A stretch of 56,379 nt of DNA from an uncultured Bacteroidales bacterium (GTDB lineage Bacteria > Bacteroidota > Bacteroidia > Bacteroidales > UBA932). Location of the stretch: positions 1 through 56,379 of the forward strand of contig CAMNGM010000002.1 in NCBI GenBank assembly GCA_946538425.1, written 5' to 3'. The notes under the pieces are model-generated. The model searched no databases. It was not told the DNA's origin and saw only the letters and a program-made list of their open reading frames with translations. The position numbers were made by a program, and so were the translations under genes. Every line of letters begins with the position of its first letter. The stretch's first letter is position 1. This document shows, one piece after another, positions 14,233-23,077 of the stretch.

Positions 14233-16653
14233 CTATTTGCGTTTTGCAAACACCTGCGGAAACTTCTCCTGGGCAGGCTTTACCCGGACGGCCTTGTCCT
14301 GACAGACATTCCCGCGGACAACCGAGGCAGGGGCGGAAGAAGTTGTCGCCTTCTGGGGAACCGGCCCGTACATAATGATATTCGAGTATCCCGCAAACGC
14401 ATCCGTATCCAGGTTCCAATAAGTGTAAGTGAAATACTCATAGTTCAGGCTCAAGCTGTTCAGGTCCTCCGAAATCTCGAAGGTGAGAGGAACCGCATCG
14501 TGGGCGTCGTTCATATAATCCTCGAAGACGATACCGTAATTCGTCCCATCCTGCTCGAAGGAATAGATCGGCTGGGCGGCATCGAAGGTCAGCAGTCCGT
14601 GCGCGGAATCGAACCGTCCGTAGATGGGGGTATCCACACCGCAGAAACCGACACCGGTCTCCTCGAAATCGACGAGCATCACATTGCCAAGTTCTTCGTC
14701 GTCGCTCTCGGCGAAGGTGAACGAAACCGTATAGGCACCATCCTGCCAGGCATAGGCGTCATCGTCATCGTTCGTGTCATCTTCGTCATACAGGGTCGGA
14801 TTGAAGAACATCTCCACCTCCGTATCTTTCCAGGTGCCCAGGATGGCGGAAAGCGGGACCTGACGGTCCTGGGAAGCGCTGTAGTACTTGAAGGGTTCGG
14901 AGGAATAGAACATACCGGCACTGGGGGCGAGGCCGTCCACGGCCAGGGCCTTCAGATAGACACGATACTCGCCGGTGGGAGCATTTTCGGGAAGCGCGAC
15001 TTCATATTCGCCGGACGAGGTGATTTCCGTCACACCGGTACCGGAAGCGATGGCCGCCTTGGCCGCTTCGGGCGTGGCGGCAATGACCAGCTTTGCGCCG
15101 GCCAGGTCGATGCCCAGGTAGGTGGAAACCATCGCGACCGGATGGACGGGATCGTCATCCGCGATCTCCGTAAAGGAGACGGAGGCGTCCAGGTCGTATG
15201 TTTCATCCGTCGCGCCGGGGAAAATGATCCGGACAAGGTTATTCTGAAGATAGGTGCTGGCACCTCCGGACCAGTAACCATTCCCCGTCGAGGCATTGGA
15301 AAGCCACCAATAGATCGGAGCGAGCTGGACCTGACCCGGTACGCCCGTGGACTGGAACTTGATGACGGCATTGTGAGAAGCTTCGTAATCGCCGAGATAG
15401 CCGGAGGCGGGATCGATGACCTGGGTCTCGATTCTCTTCCGCAAGTTATTCGTATAGGAAGGATGGTACAGGCCGGTATTGTGCGGGGTCTGGAAGCTCA
15501 CACTGCCTTCGGAAGAGACCGTCAGGTACAGATCCTCCGGGCCGACGGGGGTAAGTCCTCTCGGAACCGAATACTTGAACGCAGAGGCCGCTGCGCCGTA
15601 AGGGGAAGCGACACGGAATGCGGTCGGATCGGCGGAATCCCGGAAAATCTCCACATCGACGAACTGCCCGCTGGTGAAGGAGAGCTGATTCCAGATATAA
15701 TTGTCGAGGAAACGTCCCGTACCCAGGGAAACCCACTCGTGCGCAGTCTTGAGCGGCGTGAGTTCCGTCACCTTGTTCCGCTCGATGACGATGTCCTTCT
15801 GGGTCGCCTTCTGGAAGAAAATGACGTCCTCGTTCTCATTCTCGATGTAGAAAGTCGTGCCGGCGGAGAGTTTTCCGACCGGAAGCGGGATATACAAGGT
15901 CGCCGTACCGTCCGAAGCCGGCGTAAAATGATACCAAAGGTTATGGCTGGAGTAATTGCCCGTGTGCTCCGCGCCTTCGTCATCCGTATAGGTATAAGTT
16001 CCGGGAATGGCGCTCTCGTTGGTCAGCAAGCCGTTCTCGTCGATATAGAAATAACCGGCGATCTTCTCCACCGGGTCATAGATCCGGAGGAAACGGGCCT
16101 CGGCGGGGAGATCGGTGAAAGACACCTTGAGCGCGCCCATCGCCGTCTTGAAAGCATACGCGGTCCCCTCTTCATTCACGGTACCGACCAGCGCGAGGTT
16201 CTGGAGCGGATTGTCGCTCGGAGCCGAGTAATAATCGCCGGAGGTGTCGTCCATAAAGATGGCCCCAGGGATATAGAAGGCGACTTCGCCATTGATGAAA
16301 GCGGCGTTCTCGGGATAAGTGGCCATAAAGGAAGGGACGTATCCCTCCTCGACATCGCCGACGAAAGTCGTCGTCACGCCGGCTTCCTGCGCGGTGAACT
16401 CGGCAATTCTGTAATAACTATCGGTCTCATTGTAGGTAAGGACGGAAATCTTGTCTCCGGCCAACCAGGAAAACTTCTGGAAATCGGCATAGGCGGTACG
16501 GGTTTCTTCGCCGCCGATGGTCCCCTCGATCGTATAGGTGACGTAAGAGAGGTCCCCTTCGGTTTCAGCAGCAACCGGAGCCTCGGCTTCCTTGGTGCAG
16601 GACACGGCGACGAGTCCGGCAAGCGCGAAGGCGCTATAGAGCAATTTCTTCAT
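14233..16653 (-). CDS. Fimbrillin-like (Mfa-type) surface lipoprotein
   Basis: The chosen start at 16653 (MKKLLYSAFALAGLVAVSCTK) gives an SPII signal with lipobox VAVSC; the track start four codons earlier is possible. The first ~270 residues follow the fimbrillin-family layout in Bacteroidales: TRTAYADFQKFSWLAGDKIS after a short linker, then FKTAMGALKVSFTDLPAEA, and an N-terminal domain ending near ERNKVTELTPL. The remaining ~530 residues are beta-rich and acidic (EDDTNDDDDAY) and not recognised. Such proteins are fimbrial subunits or surface adhesin-like lipoproteins. A 47-codon ORF lies just upstream on the same strand and probably shares its transcript. No other fimbrial assembly genes are in the window, so a fimbrial role is only a guess. 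Confidence 0.72.
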   Translation of the reverse strand: MKKLLYSAFALAGLVAVSCTKEAEAPVAAETEGDLSYVTYTIEGTIGGEETRTAYADFQKFSWLAGDKISVLTYNETDSYYRIAEFTAQEAGVTTTFVGDVEEGYVPSFMATYPENAAFINGEVAFYIPGAIFMDDTSGDYYSAPSDNPLQNLALVGTVNEEGTAYAFKTAMGALKVSFTDLPAEARFLRIYDPVEKIAGYFYIDENGLLTNESAIPGTYTYTDDEGAEHTGNYSSHNLWYHFTPASDGTATLYIPLPVGKLSAGTTFYIENENEDVIFFQKATQKDIVIERNKVTELTPLKTAHEWVSLGTGRFLDNYIWNQLSFTSGQFVDVEIFRDSADPTAFRVASPYGAAASAFKYSVPRGLTPVGPEDLYLTVSSEGSVSFQTPHNTGLYHPSYTNNLRKRIETQVIDPASGYLGDYEASHNAVIKFQSTGVPGQVQLAPIYWWLSNASTGNGYWSGGASTYLQNNLVRIIFPGATDETYDLDASVSFTEIADDDPVHPVAMVSTYLGIDLAGAKLVIAATPEAAKAAIASGTGVTEITSSGEYEVALPENAPTGEYRVYLKALAVDGLAPSAGMFYSSEPFKYYSASQDRQVPLSAILGTWKDTEVEMFFNPTLYDEDDTNDDDDAYAWQDGAYTVSFTFAESDDEELGNVMLVDFEETGVGFCGVDTPIYGRFDSAHGLLTFDAAQPIYSFEQDGTNYGIVFEDYMNDAHDAVPLTFEISEDLNSLSLNYEYFTYTYWNLDTDAFAGYSNIIMYGPVPQKATTSSAPASVVRGNVCQDKAVRVKPAQEKFPQVFAKRK

Positions 16654-16678
16654 GATCGATCTCATTTCAGGTTACACA

Positions 16679-16822
16679 TTAAGACCAAGGATTGAACGGG
16701 TCGTCCGGATCGTCCAGGTCCTCTCCCGTGGACCCGTCGAAACCAACTGTCGAAGTGAGGAAATTCACTTCGAAACCCACGTACGAGATACGCACTTCGG
16801 GTTCAAGATACTGTTTCTTCAT
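16679..16822 (-). CDS. 47-residue small protein upstream of the fimbrillin-like gene (not in ORF track)
   Basis: The minus strand reads ATG at 16820-16822 to TAA at 16679-16681: MKKQYLEPEVRISYVGFEVN, then FLTSTVGFDGSTGEDLDDPD and DPFNPWS. It begins with a basic MKK start and ends in a strongly acidic tail with a terminal NPWS. It has no signal peptide or membrane helix. It is 25 bases ahead of the fimbrillin-like gene and 71 bases behind a TAnnTTTG box on the same strand, so it is well placed to be the first gene of that transcript. The function is not known. The start with MKKxYxEPE and the GTGEDL-DP tail look like a recurring style of small Bacteroidales protein, from memory only. Confidence 0.6.
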   Translation of the reverse strand: MKKQYLEPEVRISYVGFEVNFLTSTVGFDGSTGEDLDDPDDPFNPWS

Positions 16823-17205
16823 ATTGAATAAGAATTAAACCAATAATCGTTCCCGGCAGGAAAACCCCCTGCGCAAAAAGTATATTTGCCGCCAAAATTA
16901 TAAAAAAAAAACAAAAATGCCAAGAGAAACGCCACGCCTATCAATCCATTAAATGCCTGCCCAGCCTAGAAAAATCGCAATTTTAATTACGATTTGAAAC
17001 TTGACAAAAACACATACTAACAAATTGTAAGCAGTTCTGAAAAATGACAAGTAAATCAAAAGAGCATCCTTTCATTCAAAGATACCCTCCATCACGTCAA
17101 CATCCCCCTTGCGAACTTGCAATTATGAAATAATATTCCGAAATTTGCAAGATATTCGCTTCTTCAGAAGAAGGTAACAAATTAAAACATATTAACAGAC
17201 AACCT
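16823..17205. other. 383-bp AT-rich intergenic region between divergent transcripts
   Basis: No coding frame of interest is seen. It is far more AT-rich than the genes around it, with A8-A10 tracts near 16900-16915. It carries a minus-strand TAnnTTTG box at 16893-16900 and a plus-strand TATATTTG at 16881-16888. A weaker GAAATTTG lies at 17150-17157, 49 bases before the SusC start. The long leader of the SusC gene could hold post-transcriptional control, but no fold was established. Confidence 0.6.
16893..16900 (-). promoter_or_regulatory. -7 box for the small ORF and fimbrillin-like gene
   Basis: On the minus strand this reads TAATTTTG, matching TAnnTTTG, 71 bases before the start of the 47-codon ORF. 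A TTGG about 20 bases upstream could serve as the -33 element. Confidence 0.5.
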
Positions 17206-20200
17206 ATGAAACAAAGGTTCATTGCGTTTCTGGCGGGTCTGCTTCTCTGTTCCGCGCTCGCATCGGCCCAGACGACGGTCAACGGTACCGTCGTCGACGC
17301 CCAGGGAGAGCCGGTCGTAGGAGCGGCCGTCTACGTAGAAGGATTCCAGTCCGTGGGCACATTGACCGACCTGGACGGAAACTTCACCCTCAAGAATGTT
17401 CCCGAGAAGGGAAAGTACATCGTGGCCTCCTGTATGGGTTACAAGGACCTGCGCCTTCCGGTCAAGGACGGGATGCGTTTCGTCCTGCAGGATGATTCGA
17501 CGGTCCTCGACGCCGCCGTCGCCACCGGTATGCAGACGGTGGACCGCCGCCTGATGACCGGTTCCACCACCAAGGTCGACGCGGAGAGCGCCAAACTCGC
17601 CGGCGTGGCCGACATCTCCCGCTCCCTGGAAGGCCAGGTGGCCGGCGTCTCGGTCCAGAACGTGTCCGGCACGTTCGGCACCGCCCCGAAGATCCGCGTC
17701 CGCGGCGCCACCTCCATCTACGGTTCCTCCAAGCCGCTGTGGGTCGTGGACGGCGTGATTATGGAAGACGTCGTGGACGTTTCCGCCGACGACCTCTCCT
17801 CCGGCGACGCCTCCACCCTGATTTCCTCCGCCATCGCGGGCCTCAACTCGGACGACATCGAGTCCTTCGACATCCTGAAGGACGGCTCCGCCACCTCCAT
17901 CTATGGTGCGCGCGCGATGGCCGGCGTCATCGTCGTCACGACCAAGAAGGGTAAGGCGGGTCAGAGCCACATCAGCTACACGGGCGAATACACCGTCCGC
18001 CTGAAGCCGATGTACTCCACCTTCAACATCATGAACTCCCAGGACCAGATGTCCATCTACCAGGAGCTCCAGCAGAAGGGTTACCTGAACTACGCGGAGA
18101 CGGCGAACTCGATGAACAGCGGTATCTACGGAAAGATGTACCAGCTGATCAGCCAGTACGACGCCACATCCGGCCAGTTCGGCCTCAAGAATACGGAAGA
18201 AGCGAAGGCCGCTTACCTGAGAGCCGCCGAATACCGGAACACCGACTGGTTCGACCTCCTGTTCACGAATTCCGTCCAGCACAACCACTCCATCTCCACC
18301 TCCGGCGGTACGGACAAGGCCAACTACTATGCCTCCCTGTCCCTGATGGACGACCCGGGCTGGACCCTGCAGAGCTCCGTCCGGCGGTACACCGCCAACT
18401 TGAACACGACCTTCAAGCTCAGCCAGAACCTTTCCATCAACCTGATTTCCAACGCTTCCTACCGCAAGCAGCTGGCGCCCGGAACGCTCTCCAGCGAGAT
18501 CGACCCGGTCTTCGGCGAGGTCAAGCGCGACTTCGACATCAACCCCTACTCCTATGCGCTAAACACGTCCCGCGCCTTGGACCCGGATGTCTTCTATACG
18601 CGCAACTACGCTCCTTTCAACATCGTCCACGAACTGGAGAACAACTATATCGACCTGAACGTGACGGATTTCCGCATTCAGGGAGAAATCAAGTACAAGA
18701 TGTTCCCCCAGCTCGAATTCAGCGCCATCGGAGCCGCCAAGTACACGGCCTCGGTACAGGAGCACAACATTACGGATTTCTCCAACCAGGCCCAGGCTTA
18801 CAGGGCGATGGGAACATCCACCATCCGGGGTGCGAATCCTTTCCTGTACAGAGACCCCGACAACCCCTACGCCCTTCCGATCACCGTCCTTCCTGACGGC
18901 GGTATCTACGAGCGTACGGACAATTCCATGCTCGGCTATGACTTCCGCGCCACGTTCAACTATTCGGACACCTTTGCGGACAAGCACATTGTCAACCTGT
19001 TCGGCGGAACGGAAATCAACAAGATCGACCGCCACAGCACCTGGTTCCGCGGCTGGGGCATCCAGTACGGAATGGGGCTGACGCCCAACTACGCCTACGA
19101 GGTCTTCAAGCAGGGCTCCGAGCAGAACGCGAACTACTATACGGTGGATTACCGCTGGGACAGGAGCGCCGCATTCTTTGCCAACGGAACCTACTCCTAC
19201 CAGGGCAAGTACGTACTGAACGGGACCATCCGCTATGAGGGTACCAACAAACTCGGAAAGGCGCGGAAATCGCGCTGGCTTCCTACCTGGAACGTCTCCG
19301 GAGCCTGGAACATCAGCGACGAACCCTTCTGGAAGCCGATCCAGGACGCCGTATCCCATCTGAGCATCAAGGCCTCCTACTCGCTGACAGCCGACCGGGG
19401 TCCTTCGTACGTCACGAACTCGACCGTCGTCATCTACAGCACGACTCCCTGGAGACCGACGACGTCCACCCGCGAATCCGGCCTGTCCATCTCCAGCATC
19501 GCCAACGGAGAGCTGACCTACGAGAAAAAGAACGAGCTCAACATCGGCCTGGAGGCCGGTTTCCTCCAGAACCGGATCAACCTGACCTTCGACTGGTACA
19601 AGCGCAACAACTACGACCTGATCGGTATCGTCAACACCCAGGGCGTCGGCGGCGAGGTCGCCAAGTTCGGTAACATCGCGTCGATGGGATCCGACGGCTT
19701 CGAGGTGAGTCTGACGACCAACAATGTCAAGGCGCACGATTTCAGCTGGACGACGAACCTGATCTATTCCCACACGCGCAACAAGGTGACCAACCTCCAG
19801 ACGACCATGCGGGTCATCGACCTGGTCGCCGCGACCGGTTTCGCCCAGGAAGGGTACCCCGTCCGAGGCATCTTCTCCATCCCGTTCCTGCGCCTGAATG
19901 AAGAAGGCCTCCCTGTGTTCAAGGACCAGGACGGGAACGAGTCCGTTTCGGGAATCTACTTCCAGGAATCCGACCCGGAGAAGCTCAAGTTCCTCGAGTA
20001 TTCCGGCAACGCCGACCCGACGGACGTGGGCTCGCTCGGTAACATTTTCACCTACAAGGGACTCCGCCTGAACGTGTTCCTGACCTACTCGTTCGGCAAT
20101 GTCATCCGCCTGGACCCCGTATTCAGCAACACCTACAACGACCTGGATTCCATGCCCAAGGAGTTCAAGAACCGCTGGACCGTCCCCGGCGACGAAAAGA

Positions 20201-20532
20201 TCACGGACATTCCCGTCATCGCCAGCCGGGTCCAGAACCGGAACGACACCCAGCTCGCCTACGCCTACAATGCGTACAACTACTCCACGGCCCGAATCGC
20301 CAAGGGCGACTTCATCCGCCTGAAAGAGATCTCCCTGGGATACGATTTCCCGAAGAAGGTCTCCGATGCGCTCCATTGCAACTCCCTGTCCCTGAAAGTC
20401 CAGGCCACCAACCTGTTCCTCCTCTACGCGGACAAGAAGCTCAATGGCCAGGATCCGGAATTCTTCAACACCGGCGGTGTGGCAGTGCCGCTTCCCAAAC
20501 AGTTCACCGTCACCTTGAAACTCGGAATCTAA
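17206..20532 (+). CDS. SusC/RagA-type TonB-dependent outer-membrane transporter
   Basis: This 1108-residue outer-membrane barrel imports oligomeric nutrients with its SusD partner. A Sec signal ends near SALASAQ. A carboxypeptidase-regulatory-like domain (VNGTVVDAQGEPVVGAAVYVEG) spans about 25-105. The plug domain follows with the VATGMQTVDRR segment in the TonB-box position, IRVRGATSIYGSSKPLWVVDG, and SIYGARAMAGVIVVTTKKG. The rest is barrel, ending in LPKQFTVTLKLGI. There is no STN domain, so direct anti-sigma signalling through this protein is unlikely. It opens a five-gene cluster in which the SusD gene follows after 16 bases. The RagA-like TonB-box wording (VATGMQ rather than VVVGYG) and the metallohydrolase neighbour hint at peptide or protein import. 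Confidence 0.93.
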   Translation: MKQRFIAFLAGLLLCSALASAQTTVNGTVVDAQGEPVVGAAVYVEGFQSVGTLTDLDGNFTLKNVPEKGKYIVASCMGYKDLRLPVKDGMRFVLQDDSTVLDAAVATGMQTVDRRLMTGSTTKVDAESAKLAGVADISRSLEGQVAGVSVQNVSGTFGTAPKIRVRGATSIYGSSKPLWVVDGVIMEDVVDVSADDLSSGDASTLISSAIAGLNSDDIESFDILKDGSATSIYGARAMAGVIVVTTKKGKAGQSHISYTGEYTVRLKPMYSTFNIMNSQDQMSIYQELQQKGYLNYAETANSMNSGIYGKMYQLISQYDATSGQFGLKNTEEAKAAYLRAAEYRNTDWFDLLFTNSVQHNHSISTSGGTDKANYYASLSLMDDPGWTLQSSVRRYTANLNTTFKLSQNLSINLISNASYRKQLAPGTLSSEIDPVFGEVKRDFDINPYSYALNTSRALDPDVFYTRNYAPFNIVHELENNYIDLNVTDFRIQGEIKYKMFPQLEFSAIGAAKYTASVQEHNITDFSNQAQAYRAMGTSTIRGANPFLYRDPDNPYALPITVLPDGGIYERTDNSMLGYDFRATFNYSDTFADKHIVNLFGGTEINKIDRHSTWFRGWGIQYGMGLTPNYAYEVFKQGSEQNANYYTVDYRWDRSAAFFANGTYSYQGKYVLNGTIRYEGTNKLGKARKSRWLPTWNVSGAWNISDEPFWKPIQDAVSHLSIKASYSLTADRGPSYVTNSTVVIYSTTPWRPTTSTRESGLSISSIANGELTYEKKNELNIGLEAGFLQNRINLTFDWYKRNNYDLIGIVNTQGVGGEVAKFGNIASMGSDGFEVSLTTNNVKAHDFSWTTNLIYSHTRNKVTNLQTTMRVIDLVAATGFAQEGYPVRGIFSIPFLRLNEEGLPVFKDQDGNESVSGIYFQESDPEKLKFLEYSGNADPTDVGSLGNIFTYKGLRLNVFLTYSFGNVIRLDPVFSNTYNDLDSMPKEFKNRWTVPGDEKITDIPVIASRVQNRNDTQLAYAYNAYNYSTARIAKGDFIRLKEISLGYDFPKKVSDALHCNSLSLKVQATNLFLLYADKKLNGQDPEFFNTGGVAVPLPKQFTVTLKLGI

Positions 20533-20548
20533 CTGATGTAGAAAAGCT

Positions 20549-22147
20549 ATGAAGCACAACAACATACTGCATATCCTGATCGCCGGCATCCTGCTTGCGT
20601 TGCCGGTTTCCTGCGACAAGTTCCTGGACCAGATGCCGGACAACCGCGCCGAAATCGACAGCCGGGAAAAGATCCGCGCCCTGCTCGTTTCCGCCTATCC
20701 GGCCACCGATTATATGCTCCTCACCGAGTTCATGTCCGACAACGTCGACGACTACGGCAAGAACAACCCCTACACGGACCGGTTCATCGACCAAGTCTAT
20801 GCGTGGGATGACGTGACGGAAACGGACAACGAGGACCCCGAGAGCGTCTGGGGCAATTCCTATCTGGCCATCGCGGCCGCCAATGAAGCCCTGGCCGCCA
20901 TCGAAAAGCTCGAGGAAGAGAATCCCGCCGAGGATTTCAGCGCCGAACGCGCGGAAGCGTATCTCTGCCGGGCATACAACCACTTCATCCTGGTGAACCT
21001 GTTCTGCCAGGCGTACAATCCCGCCACGGCCTCGTCCGACCTGGGCATCCCGTTTATGGAAGAGCCTGAGACGACGCTGAATCCCAAGTATTCCCGCGGC
21101 ACGGTGGCCGAAGTCTACGAAAAGATCGGAAAGGACATCGAGACCGCCCTGCCGATGGTGTCCGACAACTACTACACCGTTCCCAAGTACCACTTCAACC
21201 AGAAAGCGGCCTACGCCTTCGCCGCCAGGTTCTACCTCTATTACGAGCAGTTCGAGAAGAGCGTCTACTACGCGGACAAGGTCCTGGGTTCCCAGCCCGA
21301 GTCCATGCTGCGCGACTGGAAGTACCAGGCGTCCATGACCCAGAGCTATGAGCCGATTGTGGAGCACTACATCGATGCGGGCCTGAGCTGCAATCTGCTG
21401 CTGATCACGGCTTATTCCAAGATGGGTCTCGCCTTCGGTCCGTACAGCGTCTATTCGAAATACGCCCACGGAGAGTATCTGGCCAACCGGGAAACCGGGA
21501 TCGCGATCACCAGCCTCTGGGGCGGTACGAACGATTCCTATTACAGCGACATGAAGATCTATTCGGCGACCAACCTGGACAAGACGATCTTCTGGAAGCT
21601 TCCGTTCCTCTTCGAATATACCGATCCGGTCGCCCAGGTCGGATACTACCGGACGGTTTACCCGGCGTTCGCCGCAGACCAGGTCCTTCTGGAACGCGCC
21701 GAAGCCAATGTCATCCTCGGTCATTTCGACCGCGCCGTCGAGGACATCAACCGATGGGTGCGGAACATCGCCAGGAATCCCCAGGAACTGACCCAGGAGA
21801 GTATCCACGCGTATTTCAGCGACACCGAATACAGCGTTTGGAACAACGCCACCGTCAAGAAGCCCCTGCATCCTTCCGCCACCATCCAGCTTGGCGAAGA
21901 AGGCAGCCTGAAAGAGAGCCTGCTCCAGTGCGTCCTGGCGCTCAAGCGGGTGGAGACGCTGGGCCAGGGCCTCCGCTGGTTCGACATCAAGCGCTACGGC
22001 ATCGAAATCGACCGAAGGATCATCAACGCCGCCGGAAGGCCGGACCGCAAGACCGACACGCTCGTCCAGGACGATCCCAGGCGCGCCATCCAGATTCCGC
22101 CCAAGGTCGTTGCCGCAGATATGGAACCGAATCCCCGAAACAAGTAA
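20549..22147 (+). CDS. SusD/RagB-type outer-membrane nutrient-binding lipoprotein
   Basis: The 532-residue protein starts with an SPII signal (LLALPVSC) and the SusD-like CDKFLDQMPDNRAEI leader. TPR-like helices follow, with AAANEALAAIEKLEEE and RAEAYLCRAYNHFILVNLFC, the usual SusD core wording. It ends near LRWFDIKRYGIEIDRR, the conserved SusD C-terminal segment. It caps the transporter encoded upstream. It lies 16 bases after the SusC gene and 13 bases before the metallohydrolase gene. Confidence 0.93.
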   Translation: MKHNNILHILIAGILLALPVSCDKFLDQMPDNRAEIDSREKIRALLVSAYPATDYMLLTEFMSDNVDDYGKNNPYTDRFIDQVYAWDDVTETDNEDPESVWGNSYLAIAAANEALAAIEKLEEENPAEDFSAERAEAYLCRAYNHFILVNLFCQAYNPATASSDLGIPFMEEPETTLNPKYSRGTVAEVYEKIGKDIETALPMVSDNYYTVPKYHFNQKAAYAFAARFYLYYEQFEKSVYYADKVLGSQPESMLRDWKYQASMTQSYEPIVEHYIDAGLSCNLLLITAYSKMGLAFGPYSVYSKYAHGEYLANRETGIAITSLWGGTNDSYYSDMKIYSATNLDKTIFWKLPFLFEYTDPVAQVGYYRTVYPAFAADQVLLERAEANVILGHFDRAVEDINRWVRNIARNPQELTQESIHAYFSDTEYSVWNNATVKKPLHPSATIQLGEEGSLKESLLQCVLALKRVETLGQGLRWFDIKRYGIEIDRRIINAAGRPDRKTDTLVQDDPRRAIQIPPKVVAADMEPNPRNK

Positions 22148-22160
22148 TCATCGACAGGCC

Positions 22161-23063
22161 ATGAAGACAAAAGCAATACTTCCTTTTCAGGTCATCGTCC
22201 TTCTCGTCGCGGGCATCTGCGCAGTCGGATGCCAGAAAGAGGAGCTCAATCCCAACAGCGTGATCCGGGTCGCCCAGACCCAGAAAAACGACTTCGACCG
22301 CTGGCTGGACGTCAACTTCAACATCCCCTATAACATCGAGTTCAAGTACCGGTACGAGTTGAACGAGTCCGACCTCAACTACTTCACGATTCCGGCCGAG
22401 TACGATTGCTCCATCATGATGGCGCACCTGGTGAAATACCTGTGCGTCGAGACCTACGATGAAGTGGCGGGCATCACTTTCACGCGCACCTACTTCCCCA
22501 AGATGTTTTTCCTGACCGGAGAATGGGAATACCGCAACAACGGCACCATCATCCTCGGAACGGCGGAAGGCGGAAAGAAGATTTTCCTCGCGGGCGTCAA
22601 CCTGCTCCCCGAGTACATCAACAACGTGGAAGACCTCAACACCTACTACATCAAGACGATCCACCACGAGTTCACCCATATCCTGAACCAGACCAAAGAC
22701 TTCCCCGTCGAATTCAAGGCGATCACCGGTTCCGGTTATGTGGCGGACAGCTGGAACGAGGAGCCTTACGAGAGCCACCACCTGGAGTACGGTTTCATCA
22801 CGGACTACTCCCAGTATTCCGAGGACGAAGACTTTGCCGAGATGCTGTCCGAATACATCACCCACACGCCGGAATGGTGGGATCGCACGATGAAGGCCGC
22901 CGGAGACGGTGCCGCCTCCATCATGGCCAAACTCGACATCGTCCGTTCCTATATGGCAGACGCTTTCGACATCGACCTGGACGAACTCCGTCGGACGGTC
23001 AACCGGCGTCAGCAGGATATCGTGAACGGGAAAGTGGACCTTCACGACATTACCATCAAATAA
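22161..23063 (+). CDS. Substrate import-associated zinc metallohydrolase lipoprotein
   Basis: The start at 22161 (MKTKAILPFQVIVLLVAGIC) gives an SPII signal with lipobox ICAVGC; the track start at 22110 lies inside the SusD gene. The zinc site HHEFTHILNQ (HExxH) is near residue 173, and a downstream EDEDFAEMLSEYI supplies a likely third ligand. The layout and 300-aa length match the family named for its association with SusC/SusD import loci (TIGR04549). It is probably a surface or periplasmic peptidase-like enzyme acting on the imported substrate. The substrate is unknown. Confidence 0.9.
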   Translation: MKTKAILPFQVIVLLVAGICAVGCQKEELNPNSVIRVAQTQKNDFDRWLDVNFNIPYNIEFKYRYELNESDLNYFTIPAEYDCSIMMAHLVKYLCVETYDEVAGITFTRTYFPKMFFLTGEWEYRNNGTIILGTAEGGKKIFLAGVNLLPEYINNVEDLNTYYIKTIHHEFTHILNQTKDFPVEFKAITGSGYVADSWNEEPYESHHLEYGFITDYSQYSEDEDFAEMLSEYITHTPEWWDRTMKAAGDGAASIMAKLDIVRSYMADAFDIDLDELRRTVNRRQQDIVNGKVDLHDITIK

Positions 23064-23077
23064 CAAGGAGGATTTCC

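Noticed and set aside
13708-16695. 995-codon plus-strand ORF
   Set aside because: It begins inside the AKR gene in another frame and runs antisense to the fimbrillin-like lipoprotein gene, which has a signal peptide and recognisable domain. Shadow.
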